Assembly: GCA_014218235.1 (NCBI GenBank)
Contig: CM024760.1
Coordinates: 147,451,245 to 147,515,244, forward strand
Direction: 5' to 3'
DNA from: Colocasia esculenta
Taxonomy: Eukaryota; Streptophyta; Magnoliopsida; Alismatales; Araceae
DNA length: 64,000 nucleotides
A program made the position numbers and the translations under genes. Shown piece after piece: positions 54,409 through 64,000 of the stretch (within the stretch, counting starts at the first letter, position 1; every line of letters starts with the position of its first letter). Under the pieces are notes generated by a model. The model searched no databases. It worked only from the letters and a program-made list of their open reading frames with translations, and was not told where the DNA came from.

Positions 54409-54522
54409 AGCTCTGCATGTTCTAGTCTGACTTTCTCTCCAAAACTAGTAGTTTCCTTTGGATAGGTTTGAAGGGGTAGAGTTGTTTTAGGGCAAGGAAC
54501 TTACCCCAATCACGACCCTTGG

Positions 54523-54540
54523 CTCTCTATATATAGAGAG
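54523..54540 (+). promoter_or_regulatory. LTR TATA box
   Basis: CTCTCTATATATAGAGAG, a perfect palindrome around TATATA, about 120 bp downstream of the last TGACGTCA of the cluster. Confidence 0.6.
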
Positions 54541-57179
54541 GGTTCATTTTGGGGAGAGAACTTTTGCTCTCTTGCTTGGGTTGGGGTTGTGAGAGAGGAG
54601 AGAGAGAGGGCAATCCCGAGGGTAGATCGGTCGTGTTGCTGCTAGATTGAGGTTGCTGTTGAGAAGAGAAAGCTTCCACAACGTTAGAGGAAGACTCTGG
54701 ACAAGGAGATCGTGTCTGGATCGTGCTGAAGACGTAGGATTTGATCGTGCTTGGAAGATACCTCTTTGGGTACGAAAGAGGACTTCATCGACTAAATTCT
54801 CTTGCTGTATAATTTTCTTGAGGCAAGTAACTTAGGGTTTCTCTCCGTGGACTTGTCCCTTAGGGTTTTCCTATTTTTTCTAGATTTTTAGAAAATTGTT
54901 TTGATGTCTTTTGCCATGTTTTCTTGCCCTCGGCCTGCACTTTGTGCAGTTTGAGAGGTTGACGACAAGGATGTCGATGTCAACTCAGGTTGATTGCAAC
55001 ATATGTTGACGTCAAGTTCATCTTGTCTAGAAATTTACAATTTCGCCATATATAATGGTTTTGTGAGATTTTATGATGGTTTTTGGGTTCTTTTCATTCT
55101 GTCTTGACCTGTTAATCATCATGATGAGTTTAGGTAACCCTATATTATTTTTTGTTAATTATGATATTTATTTGAATTTTTGTTTACATGAGAAAGTATG
55201 TGAACACTTGATAATTTGATTCCTATGTTGTATGCATGTTAATAAAATTGGAGAACTCTGTACTTTAGTTGTTTAGACTACTGTAAGCATGATTTAGGGC
55301 TTGTTAACATTGTTTTATTTCTGTTCATGAATAATTAGTGCTCTTGTGAATAATAGCCTGATTTCTGACTTTAATTATGAAAATAGTTCTACAGATCCAA
55401 AAATTATGAAAAATTATTGATGTGTTTCGTTATACATATGTACCCCGTGGTTAAACTTTGAGCATGCTCTGATTACTATACAATTAGTTATGAGTTTCTA
55501 ACGCTTTTGGTACCATGTTTTAATAAGGAGTCCCAAATATGTTTTAAAATATGATTAGCATCATGATTAGGTTCTGTTAATTACTGTTTATGATTAATCT
55601 GAGTATCCATAAGTGATTAATGTATGTTTCATGTTATATGTGTGCATGTGCATGGAAACAGAGAATTTGTGACATGTGTGCACGAATAACATGATAATGT
55701 GAAAGATAAAAGTTGTGCTAATAAGACACTGCCACCATAGATTGCGTGGATCCGTACTATAGTAGTGCCCCTATAGGAAGGCTCAATTGTGTTATGTGAT
55801 ACCCGGGGCAACGGGTCGTGTGAAATTTTGGAGGCGGACAAGTTCTACTGATAATGGTGGGGTGGACTTCCCCCAGTCCTGCGCAGTAACTAAGACTTAA
55901 TCACTTTGCCTGGTGATTAAGTATGTGTACGTGATCATGTGATCTTTTTAGTGGTGGTTTGGGCTATGTCTCGATGAATGTAAAAGTGAATATGTGAATA
56001 ATGTATAAAGTGATATGTGACCGTGGCACGTGGTATGTGCAAGTGATGTGGCATGTGATCATGATCGTGAAAAGTGAAAAGTATGTGAAAGCAATGTGAA
56101 AACAAGTGTGAGTGAATGTGAATGTGATATATGTAAGAATAAGTGCATGCGGAAGCAAAGGTAAAAATGTATGTGAATATGACATGAGAAAATAATGTAT
56201 GTGTTAATGTGATTTATGTTAAATAATAATTGTGATTTCATGTTTAGTACCATGTGTAGAAGTATGTTAATTATGTCCATGAGTTAGTGATTACTTGATG
56301 AGCATGTTAGTAGTATCATGTTATAAGTTTTAATATAAGCCATGTGTTAGTGTTATGTGAAAGTAAGAATTGCAATCATGTGATTATATGAATGCTCTCA
56401 TGTTAGTGACACCATGACATAAGTGACCATGTTTAGAATTCTTGTTATACAAGAGTTAGTATAGCTTTGTTTAATAGATTACATGTTTAATTATCAAGGT
56501 TATAGCATGAGCATGTGTTAGCTAAATTGTTAATTGCTAGTAAGTTAATAATATTGTGATAGATAGTAAAGCGTTAAACTGTTAGTAAGTATATGTGGTA
56601 TGTGCGTGGTTTGCAATTCTAAGTTGCTTGCTCAGTCTATTGCGTAAACTCACCCTTGCTAACATTTCAAGAGACTTAGAAGCTGAGCAGTTAGTGAGAT
56701 CACGTGGAACGTGAAGAGTAGATTGAAGATTTATAGTTTATTTCTTAGTATGTGATGTAATTATAATTTTGAACTTTTTATTTTGTACTTGGAAACTGGC
56801 TATGTTTAGTGGATGTTATGTTATGTTATTTCTTTATTTCTTTTGTTTTTTTGAATGTAGCCGGACCAAAAGGAGAGGGTAGGGGCGCCCTCACTCGTGA
56901 GGGTGTCACTACCTTCACCAGACAGCTAGGGGTATTTTTATGTTATTTCTTTTGCTTGGACTATATAGACAGTGTTATGTTGATTGTAAAGTCGATGAAA
57001 TAAGAGGTTCATTTTCTGCTGCAATATTCCTTTCTATTTGTGTATATCTCAGCCCATGTGACCATCGTTGGGGTTTTCTCCTCTGTAGCAACTCACTCTC
57101 ATCTGATAATGCTATGATGGTGGAGTATTTCATCCGAGACTTGTGACTAGAGTTGTAGGATGTAGTAATACCCCTTATG

Positions 57180-58133
57180 TGCAGGACGGAGGAGGAAGTA
57201 GCCCAGAGAGTAGCTATTTTAGAGAGGACTTTGTAGGCTAGGCAGTCAGGGGAGACAAGTAGTTTTCAGCTTCCACAACATTTCCCAAGTATTAGCAAGG
57301 GCAAGGCACCTTCAGGAGCATCATCATCATCAGGATTCGCCAAGTGGGGTACTAAATTGAAGAAGATATTCAAAGGACGAGGCGGTGGTCGCCATCAGAG
57401 TTTTCAGCAAGGGTGAGGCATTAGACTAGCGCCAGAGGTGGAGTCGTCTCAGCAGAGCACATCCAGGCAGCCCACAGTTCCTCCACAGTACATGTGTTAT
57501 AATTGTGATCAACCAGGCACTTAATCAGAAATTGTTCATATCCCAGAAGGTACAGTTATGGTAGAGGGGCACCACAGCAGTAGCAGCCACCAACAAAGCG
57601 AGGTAGAGGTCCACCTTTTCAGAGGGGATGAGGACGGGGTCATGGCCATCACCAGGGCATAGGTGGAGCATCTAATCTGATTGAAGGTATATTACCACTC
57701 TTTGAATTTTCTGCAAGAATATTGATTAATCCGGGTGCATCACATTCCTTCATTTTCAAGAATTTCATGGATAGCTTGGTTCATCTGGGGTGAGCTAGTT
57801 GTGGAGATTCATTCATGTAGTTTTATGCTTACTTCATGTTATTTGGATGAGGTCCCAATAGTGGTACAAGGGAATGAGTTGCCAGCTAGATTGTATGCAT
57901 TACAGTTAAAGGATTATGATGTGATTTTGGGTATGGACTGGTTGGAAGCCTATGGGGAAGTGGTGGATTGTAGAAAGAAGAAGGTTAGATTCTATCATCC
58001 TAGTAGAGTTGTATTTGAATTCCAAGGTATGTCGTTCTATACTCCTAAGTTTATTATTTCTGCATGTAAGTCTAGGAGATTGATTAATGTAGGATGTGTA
58101 GCGTATCTAGCTTCAGTCAGTTTAGTTGAGACC
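57180..58133 (+). pseudogene. Gypsy (Tekay-type) gag C-terminus and protease remnant
   Basis: Near 57490-57560 the CCHC zinc knuckle is visible as CYNCDQPGT, then after a frame change IRNCSYPRR; the His is replaced by Thr. Protease follows near 57715: RILINPGASHSFIF, where the catalytic DTGAS is now NPGAS, so the active Asp is lost. Downstream come LPARLYALQLKDYDVILGMD, EAYGEVVDCRKKKVRF and a FIISACKSRR block. It belongs to the plus-strand element whose LTR starts at 54086; the gag start and primer-binding site are deleted, and RT is absent after 58133. Confidence 0.8.
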
Positions 58134-58300
58134 ACGATTGGCCAAACCGGACCGTACCAGTGTGGTTTGGCCAAATCGCACTGTGCTATGGCATGGTCGG
58201 GTCAACCCAATAGAATAACGCGGGTGTGCTGCGGACCGGTACGATCCGATCCACGACAGGCCATTTGAATATGTTTTTTTTTTTCTCTTCCCTTTTCACA
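58134..58300. repeat. GTACC-type palindromic segment
   Basis: TTGGCCAAACC (58138-58148) and GGTTTGGCCAA (58164-58174) are perfect inverted repeats around CGGACCGTACCAGTG. GGACCGGTACGATCC follows, then a T-run. It begins exactly where the gypsy protease homology stops and resembles 60605-60660 and 17536-17760. Confidence 0.5.
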
Positions 58301-58307
58301 TCCAGTT

Positions 58308-59100
58308 CATCTAAAAGATCTAAATGGTGTTTAATTGAGATGAAATTTATAAAATAAGCTAATTAAGAGATGATACAAATTATAGTAATTTTAGTTTATT
58401 TTTTTTAAATTAAGTTTTATTCAAGTAAAAATTGTCTAAAAAATTATTAGGTGGATTTAATCTCAACATCTAAGGGACTAAAAAGTGTCCAATTGAGAAA
58501 CAAATTAAAAATAAGCTAATTACGATATGATACAAATTATAGTAATTATACTTTAATTTTTTTTAAATTAAATTTTTGTCAAATAAAAATTGTCTTAAAA
58601 ATCATTAGGCCGACTTAATCTCAACATCTAAGAGATTAAATTGTGTGTAATTGAGATGAAATTTCAAACATAAGCTAATTAAGAGATGATACAAATTATA
58701 TTAATTTTAAATTAAAATTTTAAATTAATTTTTCATCAAGTAAAAATTGTCCCAAAAATCATTAGGTCGACTTAATCTCAACATCTAAGAGACTAAATGG
58801 TGTCTAATTTAGATAAAATTTCAAACATATGATAACTAAGAGATGATACAAATTACAATAATTTAATTTAATTTTTTACATTATTTTTTCGTCAAGTAAA
58901 AGTTACTGCAAAAATCATTAGGTCGACTTAATCACAACATCTAAGAGACTAGATGGTGTCTAATTGAGATGAAATTTCAAAAATAAGCTAATTTGAAGAT
59001 GGTACAAATTACAATAATTTTAATTTAATTTTTTAAATTAATTTTTTTGTCAAGTGAAAATTATTTCTAAAATTATTAAGTCGACTTAATCTCAACATTT
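58308..59100. repeat. Tandem satellite, ~157-bp unit, five copies
   Basis: CATCTAAGAGACTAAATGG-like starts lie at 58308, 58466, 58624, 58781, 58937, with the closing copy at 59095, giving periods of 156-158 bp. Each unit contains AATTGAGATGAAATTT, AAGCTAATTAAGAGATGATA, CAAATTATAGTAATTTTA and ATCATTAGGTCGACTTAATC. Unit divergence looks like 10-20 percent. No coding potential. Confidence 0.9.
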
Positions 59101-60600
59101 ATTCATCAATAATTCCTAATATTTATATTTTTATAATCAGTATATTTTTTTTATAATTATAATGAATTTAAATTTGACTTTATTTTTGGAACCAGATGTC
59201 GTCCCGTCGAAGTGCACACAATTAAAGATAGTGCCAGAATTATATCAATAATATGAAAATATTCTAAAATTAAAGATAATTTTATTTTATATAAGTGGTC
59301 ATGTCTTACATATAATTTACTATTTTTTTTAATTTTTTAGTGTCATATTAATATTTTATTATAAATTTTAAGATGTTACAGTTTTGTTTAGGTTTTTGGA
59401 TTCTTAGTGTTGATCTAATAGAATACATTAGTCGTATCATAATATTTTATAATGATAACATTGGAGTTATGGTAGTAGTGGTAGGAACAACTTTCATAAA
59501 GAGCCCAAAGACTGGATCACCCTCATTCAAGCTGTAAAGAGGTCGCATTTACTGTTGATCTAGATCACAATTTGAGAGAGAAGGTTGAGAATAATCCACT
59601 GTATCTTTAAGCATAAATATTTCTTTGATGTGATTTCAGTTGGAGCTCGTAGAGGAAGTCATGGGGAACATTTTTTATGAAGAAGCCTCAAATGTGCAGA
59701 AGATGATGTGAGAGAGATGGTGCAGAAGATGATATGAGAGAGATGGTGAAGAATAATCTACTATAACATTGGGCACAGACCACCAATCGAGGTGTTTCCA
59801 CTTCGAGGACAAAATTGAGGAAGAGTATAACAACTTTCATGAAGTCTTCGTGAGCAAATTAGCCCCTTTTTAGGCTGTAGAAGACGTGATATCCCTGATG
59901 GTTTTAGAGTATATGAGTGAGAAAGGGGAGAGAGAAAAGGTGCAACGTTGAGAATGACTTCTTCTATGGCTTTAGGGCGATGGGGCTTGGTGAGCAGAGC
60001 CTCTAGGGGTCTCTTCATGTGGTGGTATCAACGTATGTATCAAGACCTATATGAAAATTACACGTCTTACGCTAATTGCTTGCACTTTTTGGAGAGCACC
60101 TATAATGTGGGATTGTTCGGAGATGAAAGTTATACCCCCTACTACGAGGGTTTTGTGGACATGCATGCTAAGCATGATGAGGATGATTAGATAAGAACTT
60201 GTTAAATGTTCTTAATTACTTGTTAAGGAAGATGATATTAATTTGTAACTTTTCATGCACATGGCCAAAGGAAGAGTTGAAAAAGAAGGCTGAACTTTTC
60301 AAAGAAAGATGAGGAATGTGAGGACGATGATATGGGTACTGTATTTAACTTGTAAGAGTTCATGATTGTATCCTCAATAATGAACACTAAATGATTGTAT
60401 CATGATTTTGACATGTTTGTATTTAATGTTATATGAACACTAAATGATTGTGTTGAGTTGACTTAAATGACTAAATATTTTTTTATTATATATTTTTCAA
60501 CCTCTCTATGTGATCTTATGTTTTGCTCATTTTCTTTTAAAGTTTGCTCATTTTGAATATTCATCAAGTCACACAAAAAAATTAAATCAAACAAGCCCTT
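59101..60600. other. Gene-free stretch after the satellite
   Basis: An AT-rich part is followed by sequence with purine-rich direct repeats (AGAAGATGATGTGAGAGAGATGG-like near 59698 and 59725). A frame at 59948-60190 ends in HAKHDEDD and is not recognised. No element ends are found apart from palindromic segments on both sides. Confidence 0.35.
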
Positions 60601-60604
60601 TTCC

Positions 60605-60662
60605 CACCGTATCTCAGCGATACTGTACGATACGGTATGGTACCGTACCACAGAGAATGCGG
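60605..60662. repeat. GTACC-type palindromic segment
   Basis: GATACTGTACGATACGGTAT followed by GGTACCGTACC. It is self-complementary and similar in composition to 58138-58260. It immediately precedes the gypsy LTR fragment. Confidence 0.45.
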
Positions 60663-61204
60663 CACTATAACGACCCACTTTCACCCGGTATGGTTATACC
60701 AACCCACATCGGATGAGAGCAAGCCGCTACAGAGGAGAAAACCCCAACAAGTGACAATTGGGCTGAGATATACACAAATAGAGAATACTATAGCAACTGA
60801 ATTTAAACAAATTCTTATTCCATCAACTTTATCAATCACATTCCACAGTCCATATAGTCCAAGAAAGAAAAGATATAACATAATAAACATTAACATGTAG
60901 CCAGCTTTAATTACATGTCCACAATTCAATTTCAAATTACATACTAGGAAAATAAATTACAATCTTCAATCTATCCTTCGCGCTCCTCTTCGGATCCTGC
61001 CAAGTCTTCAGCTACTAAATCTCCTAAAATGTTTAGCAAGGGTGAGTCTACACAATAGACTCAGCAAGTAACTTAAAATTCAAAACCATATACTCATCAT
61101 ACATGATTTCTAACACTTTGACACTATTCAACTCATTAAAATTCAGCAATTAAATTCATGCCTGCTCATGCTTTAGCATAAACGAATAAACATGGAATCG
61201 TATT
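60663..61204 (-). mobile_element. Gypsy (Tekay-type) LTR end fragment
   Basis: Starts TATAACGACCC on the plus strand (TGTAACGACC at 39608). It shares CCGGTATGGTTATACCAACCC with CCGGTACGATTATACCAATCC of the solo LTR, and GTGAGTCTACACAATAGACT and CTCAGCAAG with the family. The reverse complement of 60700-60800 matches 57018-57105. It is cut at 61205 by a Tat element. Confidence 0.7.
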
Positions 61205-61410
61205 TGTTACTGCTGGAGTAACAGGATCGGCCTTAGCCGAGAGACTCCTGGGACGAGACTGCTGCTCGCGCGAAGCCGACGCATTCCTGCAAGACCACCG
61301 AGTCGCCTCGGTGGGGAAACGCTCCGACGATCAAGTTAGTGAGGGACCGAGCTAGGAAGAGAGTTTAGGATGGAAGAAGATCGCATACCTTTCCCACGGC
61401 GGAGGCTCCC

Positions 61411-61422
61411 CTCTTATATAGT
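61411..61422 (-). promoter_or_regulatory. TATA box of the second Tat LTR
   Basis: Plus strand CCTCTTATATAG, minus strand CTATATAAGAGG, about 210 bp from the LTR end at 61205. Confidence 0.5.
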
Positions 61423-62234
61423 GTTCCTACCAGGACAACTTGGCTGGACACGATCTGCACGCATTGCCTAGATATCGGTCCACGATCATCGTGGATTCGG
61501 ATTTGGACCCGAGAATCTCGGTCCACGCCCCGCTCTCTCCACGACGCCGGATTCTTAGAGGGCCTTGACTAGCTCTTTCCTTGGTTAGTTACTTGCAGTT
61601 GCTTGACGCTCACACTTCGCGATTCATGAGATATTCTAATGATCCGAACTTTCCATCAAAGCCTTCCGAATTAATAGGAGACAGCCGTCGCAATGTGTTC
61701 GCTCATCGGACTTGGGACCGGGTACTTGAATATTCGAGCGAGCTTACGGCACAGAGCTACCCTGAGAGGGAATTGAGTTCCCCCAGATTCTCCTTCGGAT
61801 TGAAGGGGGGACTCGGGGCCGAGTGCAGGAGCTCGGGGATCACCATGTGTCACCGGTCTTAGAGCCGAGCACGAGGCCTCGGGGGTCACCCTGTAGCGTT
61901 ATTGCTAATCTTCCTGTCGGGACCTCATCGCGGGTCGGCGGGCGTCTCTTGCCCGCTACTTAAGCTGAAGGGGCGTCGTAACTACCATGGGATGCGCGAT
62001 CTCCCACGTCCTTGACAGCTGCCGAAGCGTCACGTCGCTTCACTTCCTGCTCCTTAATGATGGCGGGTGAAGAGACAGGCACTCATGACGATGCCTCGAT
62101 CCCCGCCTGGCGTTACTTGGATCACGATCCGCGCCTGAAGCCCCTCGCCGCATCGGATGGCACACGTGGCATCTTGCTGGTGCTTCATTTCGGGCGAGGG
62201 CCCACGTCGTTGGATCAGGACGGCTGCTGGGAGA

Positions 62235-62244
62235 ATATAAATAG
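62235..62244 (+). promoter_or_regulatory. TATA box upstream of the accessory ORF
   Basis: ATATAAATAG in GAGAATATAAATAGCACC, about 150 bp before the ATG at 62388. It parallels the box 140 bp upstream of the antisense ORF in the first Tat element. Confidence 0.55.
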
Positions 62245-62387
62245 CACCGGAGGCTTGACGGAGGGGTCTTTCACGTGCGCATAGTCTCTTCGCAAAGCTT
62301 GTTCTTTCGGGAAGTGAGGGGGAGTTGGGTTGTCTGAGCCGAGCTCCGAGTCGTCCGTCTTTTCGATCGCCTTCGCAGAGGTAAGCC

Positions 62388-64000
62388 ATGGGCTCATCCT
62401 CTGCGCTTTCCTCTTATTCTTCCTCCCCTTCTTCTTCTTCTACCCCTTCAGTGGGATACTCTCCCTCAGGGAGTCCCTCTCATCATCTTCCTTCAGCTCC
62501 GCCCGCCCTGGCCTCCAGGCAATCAGGCGATCTCCCAACTTTCGGTGACCTCGTCTTAGCAGTGACTCCCGAGGAATATGTGCCTAGGGTCTCCTTAGCT
62601 CCTTCCTCTGGCGTGCGTCGAGCGGCCGATTCGGTAGCAGACGCCGTTACTGAGATCGATAGCAGTACCCTCAAACGGATCACCGAACACCCAGGCCTTC
62701 GCTTCCCTGCAGATTTCACTGTTCATTCTGATGCTGGCCTTCAAGCCCACTATTTGATGGAAAATGGTTTCTGCTGTACTCGGAATCCGTCCGAGCCGGC
62801 TTCCGATTTCCGCTTCATTCTTTCACCGCCCATCTCCTCTTGTACCTGGGGGTTGCCCCTTCGCAATTGGCCCCCAATTCCTGGAGGTCGGTTGTCGGCT
62901 TTTTGGCTTCTTGTGCTCTGGCGAAGGTCGCGCCGAGTATTCGCCTCTTTTTCTATTGTTTCTCCCTTAAGATTTTAGGGGATTGGTTATTCTTCTCCGC
63001 TCGCTCGGGTCGCCAATTCCTTGGCCGCTTTCCGTCTTCAATCCACGGGTGGAAGAGGTCATTCTGTTTCGTTCATAGCTCCGAGGGATGGAGTTTCCCG
63101 ACCTCCTGGGCGGCCGTCAACCCTAATGACGAGGCCTTTCGATCCCTTGCTGACATGAGTGATGCCGAGTTGTCAGATTTCGAGGCATTGTAGGGGGCGA
63201 TCTTGCCTGACTTGATAAATCCTTCGCCCGAGCTATTTGCCTTAATCCGAGAGGATAACCGAGGTCCGGCATTATTCTATCGCTTCGATGTTTCGCCGAC
63301 TTCCATTTTTCAGGAACGATCTGATTCTCATTGGTCCTCGCAGGAATGGCCGAACCAAGTGCGTCCCGAGGGCAAGGGGCCGCCGAGGGACGAGAGACCG
63401 AAGATTACGCAGCGCTGGCCGCACAACGATTTGATGTTGGAGGATGTCACCGCAAGAGGAGGATTATCCGAGACCTGAGGCCATCTAATGAGGCCGATGT
63501 CCAGATTGTAGAGCCTTCCACCGTGGTTCTACCCGCGGCTAGCCCCTCGGCGCCTGTAGCCGCCCTGTCGCCCCCTGCCAGAGCGCCTCTGCCAAGACCG
63601 GGCAAACAGGTTCAGCCGTTCGATTCGGTCCTGGTCGAAGTCGGATCTTCGAGCGTCGCCCCGCCGACCGGCCACTCCATTCCTGCTTCATCCATCGCAG
63701 CCGAGCCGTCCCTCCGAGAGTGGGGTCGACATTCGGTTCCGAAGAGTGTTACCTCTCGGATGTCGTCGATGAAGACCTCGGATCTCATTGACGAGGTGTT
63801 CAGGGGGCTTCAGCTCAGCTTAGGTTCCTTTGCGAGCCTCGTCCACCGAACTGATCACACCTTGGAGGCGACCGAGGGGCGACTGCGGGCGGCCGAAGAG
63901 AAGGTGGCCGTTCTTTAGTCGAAGAAGGCGGAGGTGGAGACCTCAGTTGCTGTGGAGGTCGCGCGGGCAGATCAATCCAACGAACTGGCCGCCAAGCTTG
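62388..64000 (+). pseudogene. Accessory ORF of the second Tat element (Transposase_28-type)
   Basis: The ATG at 62388 begins MGSSSALSSYSSS, a Ser-rich leader, then ALASRQSGDLPTFGDLVLAV. After a frame change near 62830 the conserved domain reads YLGVAPSQLAPNSWRSVVGF and FPSSIHGWKRSFCFV, then EGWSFPTSW. It corresponds to LTPNAWRTIYVF in the first element. A stop at 63191 is followed in another frame by a linker rich in Pro/Ala/Ser and a coiled-coil-like part (TLEATEGRLRAAEEKVAVL), then a stop at 63916 and continued coding-like sequence to the window edge. An intron near 63190-63342 (CCTCGCAG acceptor) may join the halves. Function unknown. Confidence 0.7.

Larger units (their letters stand above)
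54086..57130 (+). mobile_element. Gypsy (Tekay-type) LTR, plus strand, with promoter
   Basis: Starts TGTAAGGCCTAGAAAG at 54086. A dense TGACGTCA cluster (54202-54408) is followed by a TATA box in CTCTCTATATATAGAGAG (about 54523-54540). The GT-rich long leader (55620-56580) mirrors the CACATG-rich stretch of the minus-strand solo LTR. GCTTGCTCAGTC near 56625 and ACTCACCCTTGCTAACATTT near 56648 are the mirror of 61026-61070. The block 57018-57105 matches the reverse complement of 60700-60800, so the LTR end is near 57130 but blurred. Confidence 0.65.
61205..64000 (-). mobile_element. Second Tat-type gypsy element, partial, probably minus strand
   Basis: A new element begins with TGTTACTGCTGGAGTAACAGG at 61205. 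A minus-strand TATA box (CTATATAAGAGG, near 61411-61422) lies about 210 bp from this end, as in a Tat LTR read leftward. A Transposase_28-type ORF starts on the plus strand at 62388. In the first Tat element this ORF is antisense to gag-pol, so gag-pol should lie beyond 64000 on the minus strand. The LTR inner boundary is not identified. A sense-ORF arrangement is the alternative. Confidence 0.65.

Noticed and set aside
54647..54835. Small ORF just after the LTR TATA box
   Set aside because: It sits in the LTR leader. No homologous reading is kept in the other LTRs.
58308..59100. CRISPR-like regular repeats
   Set aside because: Units are 157 bp with no distinct spacers, in plant DNA. This is a tandem satellite.
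59948..60190. 80-residue ORF ending in acidic residues
   Set aside because: No family or flanking exons recognised; composition alone is not enough.

Overview
This is plant nuclear DNA, AT-rich and gene-poor. The evidence is plant-type retrotransposon lineages (Ty3/gypsy Tat and Tekay/Del-like, Ty1/copia SIRE-like), a CACTA transposon with CACTACAA ends, spliceosomal introns, and decayed copies of plant nuclear genes (S-locus-type lectin receptor kinase, SF3B2, ARL1, dynamin-related DRP2, histone H2A). I suspect an angiosperm with a large repeat-rich genome, perhaps a monocot, but cannot name a species. I see no intact host gene, no RNA gene and no CRISPR. Most of the window is nested, dead mobile DNA.

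Layout. (1) 1-7.5 kb: AT-rich sequence with several local tandem duplications, hairpins and one small gene fragment (5.64-5.85 kb). (2) 7.546-19.702 kb: a 12.16-kb CACTA element with perfect 3-bp target duplications (GTG). It carries pieces of at least four unrelated host genes with introns retained, a transposase-like exon and two LINE tails. This is the most notable object in the window. (3) 19.7-23.8 kb: the same repeat families as 2.2-5.5 kb, a ~765-bp tandem duplication and an H2A pseudogene. (4) 23.8-30.8 kb: gypsy-type solo LTRs on the minus strand, one holding a copia LTR, then a CACTA terminus. (5) 30.8-33.7 kb: no recognisable gene. (6) 33.75-48.52 kb: one complete but dead Tat gypsy element (LTR, gag, protease, RT, two RNase H domains, integrase, antisense accessory ORF, LTR). 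A 4.5-kb Tekay-like solo LTR splits its integrase. (7) 48.6-61.2 kb: a MITE-like element, a rotten Tat gag, at least four Tekay-type LTRs or fragments, a gag-protease remnant, and a 157-bp tandem satellite. (8) 61.2-64 kb: a second Tat element, probably on the minus strand, leaving the window.

How it fits together. The nesting gives a relative age order. The Tat element is older than the 4.5-kb LTR in its integrase. The CACTA element had captured DRP2 before, or at the time, a LINE tail entered a DRP2 intron. Decay is dominated by C-to-T type changes; several stops sit where glutamine CAG is expected, as CHG methylation would produce. Two arrangements recur. Tekay-type LTR promoters have palindromic TGACGTCA-type clusters just upstream of a TATA box. 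Both Tat elements show an antisense accessory ORF with its own TATA box, and in the first element the ORF contains a plausible short intron.
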